This document shows positions 54,482 to 64,000 of a DNA stretch of 64,000 nucleotides, piece after piece. The notes below the pieces were generated by a model. That model saw nothing but the letters and a program-made list of their open reading frames with translations. It was not told where the DNA came from and searched no databases. The stretch comes from BJHQ01 sp964654285. Lineage in GTDB: Bacteria; Planctomycetota; UBA11346. The stretch is taken from NCBI GenBank assembly GCA_964654285.1, contig CAZZJC010000009.1, positions 65,359 to 129,358 on the forward strand. Reading direction: 5' to 3'. Each line of letters opens with the position of its first letter. The first letter of the stretch is position 1. Both the position numbers and the translations under genes were made by a program.

Positions 54482-55624
54482 ATGGTGGACACGTACTTCG
54501 CTCCTGCCCAACGGGCCTCGCCGCAGGTCCTGGCCGAGGAGGGCGCGGCCCTCGGGGTGCTGTCGGCCTTCTGCGCCAGCCTGGATGCGATGCCCTCGAT
54601 CGTGCTCGTGCTCAATGCCGAGCGGCAGATCGTCGTCGCCAACCGTCAGGCCTATGCGGCGCTGGGAGTGACCGCCGAGGACGCGATCGGCAAGCGACCG
54701 GGGGAACTCATCCGCTGCGCCAACGCCGCCATCAGCCCCGCCGGCTGCGGCACCTCCGCCCGCTGCCGGGTGTGCGGCGCGGTGAACGCCATCCTCGGCA
54801 GCACCGCGAGCGGGCATCAGCTCATCAACGAATGCCGCATCATGCTCGATGACACCTGCACCGCGCTCGATCTCGAAGCGACCGCCACCCCGTTCACCGT
54901 CGCCGGACGCACCTTCACCATCCTTTCGCTGCGCGACATCTCGGCGCAGAAGCGCGGCGAATTCCTCGAACGTCTCTTCTTCCACGACATCCTCAACACC
55001 GCCGGCAACATCAACGGCCTGGTGCGGATCATGAGCGAGGAGGGCTGCTCCGAAGCGGACCTGCGCACCCTGGAGCGTTCCAGCAACCAGCTGCTGGAGG
55101 AGCTGCGTACCCACCGCGATCTCATCTCGGCCGAGCGCGGTTCGCTGGTGGTGAATCCGTGCGAGGTGGATCTGGCCGATCTGCTGGTCGAGGTCCGCGA
55201 TGCGTATCAGGGACATGAGGTGGCCCGGGGCCGCACCATCCGTTTCGGCGAGGTCGTCCCGGTCAGGATCACCACCGATCCCGTCCTGCTGCGCCGGACG
55301 GTGGGGAATCTGGTCAAGAACGCGATCGAGGCGTCGCCCCAGGGCGAGTCCGTGACCTTGACCCTGGCGACCCAGGCGGTGGATGCGACGGCGGGCGAGG
55401 AAGCCGTGATCGGCATCCATAATCCCGGCGTCATGCCGTTGGATGTGCAGCAGCAGATCTTCCAGCGTTCGTTCTCGACCAAGGGCCGGGGTCGCGGTCT
55501 CGGATCCTATGGGGCACGGCTGTTCATCGAACGCTACCTCGGCGGCACCATCGATTTCACCGGCCGCTCCGGCCAGGGGACGACGGTCCGGGTGCATCTG
55601 CCGCTCGCCGCCAGGAGCGCCTGA
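54482..55624 (+). CDS. Soluble PAS-domain histidine kinase with Cys cluster
   Basis: 380 residues, no membrane segment. A PAS domain (about 30-150) carries C79, C89, C95 and C98 in RCANAAISPAGCGTSARCRVC, a motif seen in many deltaproteobacterial sensor kinases and likely to bind a metal or respond to redox. The kinase core follows: FFHDILNTAGNI with His168 (HDxLN-type H-box), NLVKNAIEAS (N-box), FSTKGRGRGLGSYGARL (G-boxes) and GTTVRVHLPL. The response regulator is not adjacent. Divergent from the ABC exporter. Structural RNA candidate follows. Confidence 0.87.
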   Translation: MVDTYFAPAQRASPQVLAEEGAALGVLSAFCASLDAMPSIVLVLNAERQIVVANRQAYAALGVTAEDAIGKRPGELIRCANAAISPAGCGTSARCRVCGAVNAILGSTASGHQLINECRIMLDDTCTALDLEATATPFTVAGRTFTILSLRDISAQKRGEFLERLFFHDILNTAGNINGLVRIMSEEGCSEADLRTLERSSNQLLEELRTHRDLISAERGSLVVNPCEVDLADLLVEVRDAYQGHEVARGRTIRFGEVVPVRITTDPVLLRRTVGNLVKNAIEASPQGESVTLTLATQAVDATAGEEAVIGIHNPGVMPLDVQQQIFQRSFSTKGRGRGLGSYGARLFIERYLGGTIDFTGRSGQGTTVRVHLPLAARSA

Positions 55625-55686
55625 GCCGGTCCAGCGGTCCATCGCGATCCGCCGCTTGTCGCCTGGCCTGCACGTTCCGGCCGGGC

Positions 55687-55695
55687 TGCTATAAT
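55687..55695 (+). promoter_or_regulatory. Extended -10 promoter TGC-TATAAT
   Basis: A perfect TATAAT (55690-55695) preceded by TGC, the extended -10 element. There is no good -35, which an extended -10 does not require. Predicted start about 55702, where the folded RNA candidate begins. Such an AT box stands out in this GC-rich sequence. Confidence 0.65.
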
Positions 55696-55701
55696 GACGC
55701 C

Positions 55702-56000
55702 GGAGGGCAAGGGTCGAGTCCGCGGTTCGGGACCATCCGCCGCCGAAGGTACCTCGGAGGCGCATCGGATTCAAACTCGGAATCGACGTGTGAGCTGATT
55801 CAGTCCACCTTGATTGCAGGAGAAGACCAGCGTTGTCGGATCGTTTCGACTCTTCCGCATCTCAGGAGATCATCACGACCATCTGAACGCCCGCTGATCC
55901 GACCCGGGATAGCACCCGCCCATGCCCCTGACCGGGCGACGACGGCGTCCATATCCCACCCTCCACCCCCGGGGCCTTCCGCTCCGGGGGTTCCTTTTTT
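55702..56000 (+). ncRNA. Candidate structured non-coding RNA (about 300 nt)
   Basis: Flanked by a TGCTATAAT promoter and a strong T-tailed terminator, with no convincing reading frame. The ends pair: GGAGGG (55702-55707) with CCCTCC (55959-55964), continued by GGG (55711-55713) with CCC (55955-55957). Inside are CGCC-G-CCGA/TCGG-A-GGCG (55738-55762), GTCGGATC (55835-55842) with GATCCGAC (55896-55903), ATCTC-AG-GAGAT (55859-55870) and CGCCC/GGGCG (55917-55938). I found no match to the conserved cores of RNase P, tmRNA or SRP RNA. A 6S-like or leader-type RNA remains possible. Located upstream of icd, 222 bases from its ATG. Confidence 0.6.
55965..56000 (+). terminator. Strong intrinsic terminator before icd
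   Basis: ACCCCCGG (55965-55972) pairs with CCGGGGGT (55984-55991), followed by TCC and six T residues (55995-56000). It would end the RNA candidate, or act as an attenuator in the icd leader. Confidence 0.8.
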
Positions 56001-56222
56001 CCGGGTGCCGCCGGCGATCCCGCCGGCGCAGCCATGGTCTGGATCTGTTCCGTCCACCAGCGGGCGAACCGGCCGGGACTTCCGTTGGTATGCACCGGTC
56101 GGATGGGAATGGAGCCTCGACACCGTGCCGGTGCAGCCGTCATCACGTCTTGTCAGGGCGGTGGCTGCACCATCCTGCGGCCTCTCACCACCAACCTGCC
56201 GCCTGCGAGGCCCGTGACCGCG

Positions 56223-58463
<2,241 letters not shown>

Positions 58464-58488
58464 CACGGCGGTGAGGCCGACAGAACCG

Positions 58489-61400
58489 CTACATCCCCGT
58501 CAATACGGTGCGCAGGGTGGTGAAATCCTGGACGCGGATGGCCCCGCCGGGGACGGCATCGACCAGGGTGCTTGCGCCTGAGAGGCCGGTCACCGCGTCG
58601 ATCGCGCGCAGGCCGGCGTTGAGTTCGTTGCGATGGACGGCGCGGATGGCGGTGACGTTGGGCGTGATCACCGGATCGGCGGTCACGCACGCGGTGTTCA
58701 GGTTGCGGAACCGGCGGGCGTAGTCGATCTCTTCCCGCAATTCTTCGAGGTGGATCCTGCGGATGCGGGCACCGGCGACCAGGGTGGCGTCGGTCCAGGT
58801 ACGGGTGCCGATGATGAAACGCTGCACGGCAGAGGCGAGGCCATAGGCGGAACCATCGTAGGCGCGCACCTTCCAGAACGGATTGCCGACCGCGAGCGGC
58901 GTCGGCGGGATCCAGCGGACCTGGCCGGTGCTGGCCGTGGCGCCGCCGGCAGGCATCGCCACCCAGGCTGAGCCGTTGTACCAGGAGAAGGCGCTGCGCT
59001 GGGCGGGGACTTCCGAATCCGCGACCAGGGTGCTGCCGTCGACGGCATCGAGGAAGACCTGGAAATGCAAGGTGTCGCTGTTGACATCGGCGGGGACATT
59101 CCAGATCAGCGCCGGCCGGGTGTTGAGGGTCCTCCCATTGGTCGCCTCCTGGCCGGCGACGGCATTCACCGGGGTGGATAGCGTCACCTGGGCGGGTGAG
59201 GTGTTGCCGCTCGACATCTTCAAGGTCACGTCGTTGCCATCGCCGCCGATGTACGAGATGGTGAAGGTACTGCCTCCGATCGAGACGGTGGATCCCTGCG
59301 CCAGGCCATTGAATGTGCCGCTGATGGCATTCGATCCCTGATTATCGATGATGGTGAAGGTCGTGCCGATGGCCGGACCGTATCCCAGCGATCCGCCCAA
59401 GCTGGCATTGGCCAGATTCACCGTTCCGCCGCTGGACACCACCAGTTGATCATAGCCGGAACCGGCAGCGCTGCCGTTGAGGTCCACCGCGAACGTTGCC
59501 GCTGAACTGTTGAAAGCGACGGATCCGACCGTGAGCTTCCCCGGCCCGCCATTGCCGGGGCTGACTGTGCCTGAGGTCACCGTCACCGCCCCATTGATCT
59601 TTCCGCTGCCGCTCAGGGAGCAGCCGCTGCCGACGGCGAATCCGGCGAAATTGGCGCCGGCTCCATCATCCTTCTCGTAGCGCAGGGTGCCGCCGGTGAC
59701 ATTCCAGGTGAAACCGCTGCGCGCGCTGGTGCCGTCGGTGTGGATGTAGTCCGCGTCGATGATGGCCAGGGTGCCGGCCCCGACCTTGGTCAGCGTCGTG
59801 CCGCCAGTGCGCTTCTGCATCAGGGTCAGGTTGGATGTCGCTCCGCTGTCGCCCCAGGTGGGGCAGAATACCACGGGATTCGTGCCATTGCCCAGCACGA
59901 GCGCATCCGCCACCTGGACCGCCGAGAGATTGAGGCTGGCCGAGTCGGTCGATGTATTGGCGTGGATGTTGACATCGCCACCGTAGAATCCGGCCAACAA
60001 TTGCCCGGCAGCATGTTTGGCGCCGCCCAGAAGGGTGGCGGTATTGGCTCCCGATCCGGTTGCACCCAGGGTGCCGGTCTGGGCGGTTCCGGATCCCAGC
60101 GTGCCGATGACGAAGGCCTTCCCCTGCGGCAGGGAATAACTGGTGCCGCCTGCGGATCCGCTCACGAGCCAGCCGAATGTTCGGGAAGCGGCGCCGCCCA
60201 GACGCAGGGCTGAGAGGTATCCTGGTCCGACCGCGCCCGGGATGAAACTGCCGGGCCCGGTGAAGCGGACATAGCCTTCGGCTCCATTGGTCACCTGGAC
60301 ATTGGATCCACCGCCCCCGGTAGGCATGTCCAGGTATCCGGCGGTCCCGAAGGCGAGAGCCGTGGTGGTCTGGTAACCGGTGACACCCAGGGAGATGCCA
60401 CCCTGGCCATTGATGAATCGCTGGGCACTGCTGGCATTGCCGAAACTGTAGACATTCGGTGTGCCAGCCACGGCCACACTGCCCGCCAATACCGTCTCGC
60501 TGACTTGGCCGGAACCTGTATCGTATCCCTGGAAAGCCAGACCGCCTGACGATGCGATCTGCCCGCTCATGGTCACTGGTCCGTCGGTCTTGCAATTGGC
60601 GATCAAGGTTTTTGAGGACGTTGATGAACCAACGATCGAATTGGCCAGCGTCTGGGCGCCGGCGCCGAAACCGCTGGTGAATTGAAGGATGCCGATGTTC
60701 TGGACATTCACCAAGGGACCGCTGCCGGCGGCGGCGGCGTTGGCCAGACGGACCTGCATGCCATCGGCATAATTCAGACCTCCCGACCATGCATGGTTGT
60801 CCCCGGCCAGGATCAGACGACCGTTGGTCAGAGTTCCGGTCACATGGTTGATCATTCCAGGCCCTGAAATGGCTCCGTTGAGGGTGAAAACTCCGGTGGA
60901 CGAGGCGAAGCTGGCAGACAGGTTGAGGGTGCCGTTGACGGAAATGGTTCCATTCGCCGTTATGCTTGCCGCCCCGGCCTCAAATTGGAAACCGCCGCCA
61001 AGAGGTCCAACGACGACGTTCCGGTCCGTGGAGATATTGCCATTGGTGTGCAGGATGCCGCCATGCAAATTGAGATTCGTGCCGGTGCCGCCCAGGTACG
61101 AGGAGGCATCGGCGCGAAGATGACCTCCGCTGCTATATGCCGTATTGATGATCGTGATATCACCCATGGCATTGCCGCCGGTCAGGGACATGCGCTGGGG
61201 GGTGTAGAAAGTTACTGCGGGATTGCCTGAGATGGAGGTCCCGACGGTCAGCAGATTCGTGCCTGCACTGACGACCGTCAGGCCAGAGGCATTGGAGGTG
61301 GCCAGGTTTCCGCCGGTCAAGGATCCGACTCCACCACCGGAATACACCAGCATACCGCTGCCCAGGGTCAACGTGTTGGCGGCGCTGATGGTGTATGTGG

Positions 61401-63936
61401 CCGCATTGGCGATCTTCAGGGAATTGATGCCTGCGGTCGGCGCGGAGCCGGTGGGTGCGGCATTGACCAGGATGTTGCCTTGGTTGCCAGCGGTTCCCCA
61501 ACTGGTCAGGGTGTTCTGGGTCTGATAGGTCGGGGCAGCGATCGCCCCCGATCTTGCCTGGACCAGATCTTTTGTTGTTGCAAGGTAAGCGCCGATGAGG
61601 ATCGTCCCGCCGGTCTCGGCATCGGCCCCGATCGAGGTGCTGGATCCGGTCGGTTGATTGGTGAATGAGACATTGGCATTGGCGAAAGAGACCAGGCCGC
61701 CGGCTGCCCGGGCATAGACCGAACCGCCGGGATTGCTGAACGTCAGGACGCCGGTGGCATTTGGGGTGACGACACTGATCCCCGGTGCGATCGTGAGGCT
61801 GGCCAGGGTCTGCGAGCCTCCGGCCGTCGAGGTGTAATTCCCGCCGCCGCTCGTACCGCCCAGGGTCAAAGCCAGATCGTCCCGCAGCGGACTCGCTGAA
61901 TTCACGTTGATTGAACCGGCGCCTTTCACCGTGAGTGCCGCGCCACTTGCGCCGGAATTGCTGCCGCTGGCCAGGGTGAAGGTCGCCCCCTGGTCGATGG
62001 TCATGGCGGAGGTGGCGGAGAGTTCACCGGCCGTCGCCAGGCTCAAGGTCGGTCCCGCCACACCGCCGCCCATGAGGGAGTTCCTGATCGATCCGGTGAC
62101 GGAGGTCGTACCAGCGAAATTCTGGGACGCACTCAGCGTCAAAGTGGCCGTGCCGCGGACGTTGGTGCCGCTGGAATTGGCATCGCTGATCACTGCTGTG
62201 GCGGACAGGTCGAGATTCTCCGGGGAACCACCGGCGATATCCGCCAGGACATTGGCCGCGCTGATGGTGGTGTTGGCCAGGACGGCGAGCTTGTAGGTGC
62301 CGCCATCGCTGATGGTCATTGCGGTCGGAGCGGTTCCGCTCAACCCGATGCGCAGATCCCGGTTGAGTGGATTGCCACCCCCGGCGGTGACGTTGACCGT
62401 GGTGGCGGTTTGCAGGTCAAGAATGGATTCGGCATCGGTTGTAAAGCGACTGATGAGCGCCGATGCGCGGGATGCGGTATCGAACCCGAAAGAGACGCCC
62501 CTGGGAACGATGATGAGGTTGTTCGAGGTGTCACCGATGGCGGTGTCGTTGGTGGTGAACAGTATTGAGGCCGGTGTTCCGGCGCTTGCCAAGGTGAATC
62601 CTTGGGTGAACGCAGGACTGCTGCCGGATAGGGTGAGATTCCCGCCAAGCGTCCGTAGGATCAGGTCGGTGTCACTGCCTGCCCCTCCGGTGAGCGTGCC
62701 GGAATAGGTGCGGGCGCTGGCGTCACTTTCGAGCGCTCCGCCGTTGCCGCTCACGGCGACGTTCCTGCTGAGATTTATGCCAAGCCGAAGGTTGCCGCCA
62801 TCGAGTTGCGCGGGCAGGCTCGTTCCCAGTCCATCGGTGGTGTTCACCTGCATGGTACCAGAAACCAGACGCAGCAGCCCCCATCCGGTGGTGGAACCTG
62901 TGACCGAGGCCATGCCGATCGGAGCCATGGCCACCGTGAGCGCATACGGCCCACCACCAGCCGTGACGATCCCGAGATTGCCGGCGGCACCGGACGGCCT
63001 CAAACCGGTAAACCCGGTATTTCCGCTACCGGCCACGGTCAGATCGGCGTTGAGGGTGAGGCCGTTGTACGTGAAAGCTCCACCACCCGTCTGGTTGAAG
63101 GCGATGGTGCGGGAGGATCCCGCGCTGGACGACAGGTTGCCGGCTGCCGACGTGGTGGCGCCCTGCGCACCCGTGCCCCCAAATGCAAGGGTGCCGGTCA
63201 GGGCCGGATAGGCGCCGGTGATATTCATCGCCGTGGTGGGATTCAGCAGCAGATAGCCAGCGGTTGGCAGGCAGGTGGAGGTGAGCGCCAGGGCGCCGCC
63301 GGACGAGGTCAGACTCGCACCGCTGCCGACCACCGTGCTGGCCGGCATGGTGACCGCGGCGGTATTGGCATAGGTCCCACCGGCATTGACCGTGATAGCC
63401 TGGCTTGGTGTGAAGGCGGCGGTCTGGGTCAGGGTGCCATAGGGATTGACGACCACCGGACCGGTTCCCAGGGCCTTCTGGCTGTTCACCGAGACGTTGC
63501 CACCCAGCGAGGTTCCATCACCGATGGTCAGGGTGCCGAAGTTGCTGGCCGTACCGCTGTTGATCATGGTCAGCGTGCCGGGACCGCGGATCGTCATCCC
63601 ACCGGTCCCGGTGATGCCCGCGAAACCGGCCCCCGTGCCACCGAAGATGACCGGCGACAGGATGGTCAGGACCGGTGCATTGCCGACCTGGATGCTGCCC
63701 TGCGCCGGACTGGTGATGTTGGTCGGATCGTAGGTCTGGGTGCCGTTGTTGGTGGCATCTCCGAAGGTCAGGCTGCCGGTGATCGCCAGGCTGTTGTTGA
63801 CGGAACGTGCGGTGGTGGAATCGCTGCGGATGATCCCACCGGCGAGGGTCAGGCCGCCCAGACCAAGGGGGCCATTGGTGATCGCGCCGGCGGCGTTGGT
63901 GCTGCTCGAACCCAGGGTCAAGGCGCCATTCTGCAC
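58489..63936 (-). CDS. Giant autotransporter-associated beta-strand repeat protein, 5' end missing or disrupted
   Basis: 1815 residues readable. Nearly the whole length is Gly/Ser/Thr/Asn-rich beta-helix sequence (GTLTLxx, GGxTL units) of autotransporter passenger type. It ends with a typical PATR unit (about 1390-1590; GTFNGLAQGSTVSIGGSTFTISYIGGDGNDVTLKM is split across it). An Fn3-like domain (about 1605-1700) follows. The C-terminus has three related helices, RIRRIHLEELREEIDYA, IRAVHRNELNAGLRA and IRVQDFTTLRTVL. No outer-membrane barrel is present. The first usable codon is a GTG at 63936, directly within a repeat, with no signal peptide; two in-frame stops lie just upstream (63961-63963 and 63970-63972). 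Partial gene, pseudogene or sequencing error. Confidence 0.72.
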   Translation of the reverse strand: MQNGALTLGSSSTNAAGAITNGPLGLGGLTLAGGIIRSDSTTARSVNNSLAITGSLTFGDATNNGTQTYDPTNITSPAQGSIQVGNAPVLTILSPVIFGGTGAGFAGITGTGGMTIRGPGTLTMINSGTASNFGTLTIGDGTSLGGNVSVNSQKALGTGPVVVNPYGTLTQTAAFTPSQAITVNAGGTYANTAAVTMPASTVVGSGASLTSSGGALALTSTCLPTAGYLLLNPTTAMNITGAYPALTGTLAFGGTGAQGATTSAAGNLSSSAGSSRTIAFNQTGGGAFTYNGLTLNADLTVAGSGNTGFTGLRPSGAAGNLGIVTAGGGPYALTVAMAPIGMASVTGSTTGWGLLRLVSGTMQVNTTDGLGTSLPAQLDGGNLRLGINLSRNVAVSGNGGALESDASARTYSGTLTGGAGSDTDLILRTLGGNLTLSGSSPAFTQGFTLASAGTPASILFTTNDTAIGDTSNNLIIVPRGVSFGFDTASRASALISRFTTDAESILDLQTATTVNVTAGGGNPLNRDLRIGLSGTAPTAMTISDGGTYKLAVLANTTISAANVLADIAGGSPENLDLSATAVISDANSSGTNVRGTATLTLSASQNFAGTTSVTGSIRNSLMGGGVAGPTLSLATAGELSATSAMTIDQGATFTLASGSNSGASGAALTVKGAGSINVNSASPLRDDLALTLGGTSGGGNYTSTAGGSQTLASLTIAPGISVVTPNATGVLTFSNPGGSVYARAAGGLVSFANANVSFTNQPTGSSTSIGADAETGGTILIGAYLATTKDLVQARSGAIAAPTYQTQNTLTSWGTAGNQGNILVNAAPTGSAPTAGINSLKIANAATYTISAANTLTLGSGMLVYSGGGVGSLTGGNLATSNASGLTVVSAGTNLLTVGTSISGNPAVTFYTPQRMSLTGGNAMGDITIINTAYSSGGHLRADASSYLGGTGTNLNLHGGILHTNGNISTDRNVVVGPLGGGFQFEAGAASITANGTISVNGTLNLSASFASSTGVFTLNGAISGPGMINHVTGTLTNGRLILAGDNHAWSGGLNYADGMQVRLANAAAAGSGPLVNVQNIGILQFTSGFGAGAQTLANSIVGSSTSSKTLIANCKTDGPVTMSGQIASSGGLAFQGYDTGSGQVSETVLAGSVAVAGTPNVYSFGNASSAQRFINGQGGISLGVTGYQTTTALAFGTAGYLDMPTGGGGSNVQVTNGAEGYVRFTGPGSFIPGAVGPGYLSALRLGGAASRTFGWLVSGSAGGTSYSLPQGKAFVIGTLGSGTAQTGTLGATGSGANTATLLGGAKHAAGQLLAGFYGGDVNIHANTSTDSASLNLSAVQVADALVLGNGTNPVVFCPTWGDSGATSNLTLMQKRTGGTTLTKVGAGTLAIIDADYIHTDGTSARSGFTWNVTGGTLRYEKDDGAGANFAGFAVGSGCSLSGSGKINGAVTVTSGTVSPGNGGPGKLTVGSVAFNSSAATFAVDLNGSAAGSGYDQLVVSSGGTVNLANASLGGSLGYGPAIGTTFTIIDNQGSNAISGTFNGLAQGSTVSIGGSTFTISYIGGDGNDVTLKMSSGNTSPAQVTLSTPVNAVAGQEATNGRTLNTRPALIWNVPADVNSDTLHFQVFLDAVDGSTLVADSEVPAQRSAFSWYNGSAWVAMPAGGATASTGQVRWIPPTPLAVGNPFWKVRAYDGSAYGLASAVQRFIIGTRTWTDATLVAGARIRRIHLEELREEIDYARRFRNLNTACVTADPVITPNVTAIRAVHRNELNAGLRAIDAVTGLSGASTLVDAVPGGAIRVQDFTTLRTVLTGM

Positions 63937-64000
63937 GGTGGTACCACCAATGGCATTCAGTTAGGCCCGTTATTCCTGAATCGTCCGTGTGGCATCAAGC

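Noticed and set aside
55740..55830. tmRNA-like string GGAATCGACG and T-loop-like GGATTCAAAC
   Set aside because: No tRNA-like acceptor, no CCA end, no tag reading frame; spacing wrong for tmRNA or a tRNA.

Overview
High-GC bacterial DNA that looks chromosomal. It encodes a flagellar hook gene pair (fliK, flgE), lipoproteins, an O-antigen-type CDP-sugar cluster, penicillin-binding protein 1C paired with an alpha-2-macroglobulin, and a giant autotransporter-associated beta-strand repeat protein. It therefore comes from a flagellated, diderm (outer-membrane-bearing) organism. The beta-strand repeat protein, a plant-type phosphofructokinase, a Ser/Thr kinase, a Cys-containing C-terminal sorting tail and dispersed GC-rich hairpin repeats suggest the PVC/Planctomycetota neighbourhood. 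That placement is an inference, not proven. No tRNA, rRNA, CRISPR, transposase or phage genes were found.

Layout. 1-10401 (+): an envelope-lipoprotein cluster. It holds the end of a COG3014-like gene, an LpoB-type PBP activator, a membrane Ser/Thr kinase, four LPP20-like secreted proteins, and unrecognised secreted or membrane proteins. 10569-13437 (-): a polB-type 3'-5' exonuclease, a short UvrC and a STAS-like protein. 13539-15347: a small coiled-coil protein, an ArgA-type acetyltransferase and a DHH phosphoesterase. 15574-19638: a sugar ABC importer (binding protein plus two permeases, no ATPase) facing araD, with dispersed palindromic repeats around and inside it. 19963-25141 (+): fliK and flgE, with a good sigma-54 promoter candidate before flgE. 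25383-26219 (-): an FKBP isomerase.

26318-35703 (-): one tightly overlapping surface-polysaccharide operon, in transcription order rfbF, rfbG, rfbH, an RmlC-like epimerase, an RmlD-like reductase, a flippase, a GT2 glycosyltransferase, a polymerase/ligase and a GT4 glycosyltransferase. This gene set fits a CDP-3,6-dideoxyhexose, possibly CDP-L-ascarylose. The export and polymerisation half is visibly AT-richer than its surroundings. 35865-36872 (+): a GH130 enzyme.

37174-50796: alpha-2-macroglobulin and pbpC (overlapping genes), a secreted GH51-like glycosidase, and convergently a large M36 metallopeptidase with four 258-bp Ig-like repeats. 50951-58463: phosphofructokinase, an ABC exporter, a PAS histidine kinase with a Cys cluster, and monomeric NADP-isocitrate dehydrogenase. 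Between the last two lies a 600-base gap that appears to encode an independent structured RNA with its own promoter and terminator (about 55702-56000); I regard this as the best candidate for something undescribed. 58489-63936 (-): the beta-strand repeat protein, whose 5' end is interrupted by in-frame stops just inside the window edge.

Functional themes: cell-envelope maintenance (LpoB, LPP20, PBP1C, A2M, kinase), surface glycan synthesis, arabinose or hemicellulose use (ABC importer, araD, GH51-like, GH130), motility, and central carbon metabolism.
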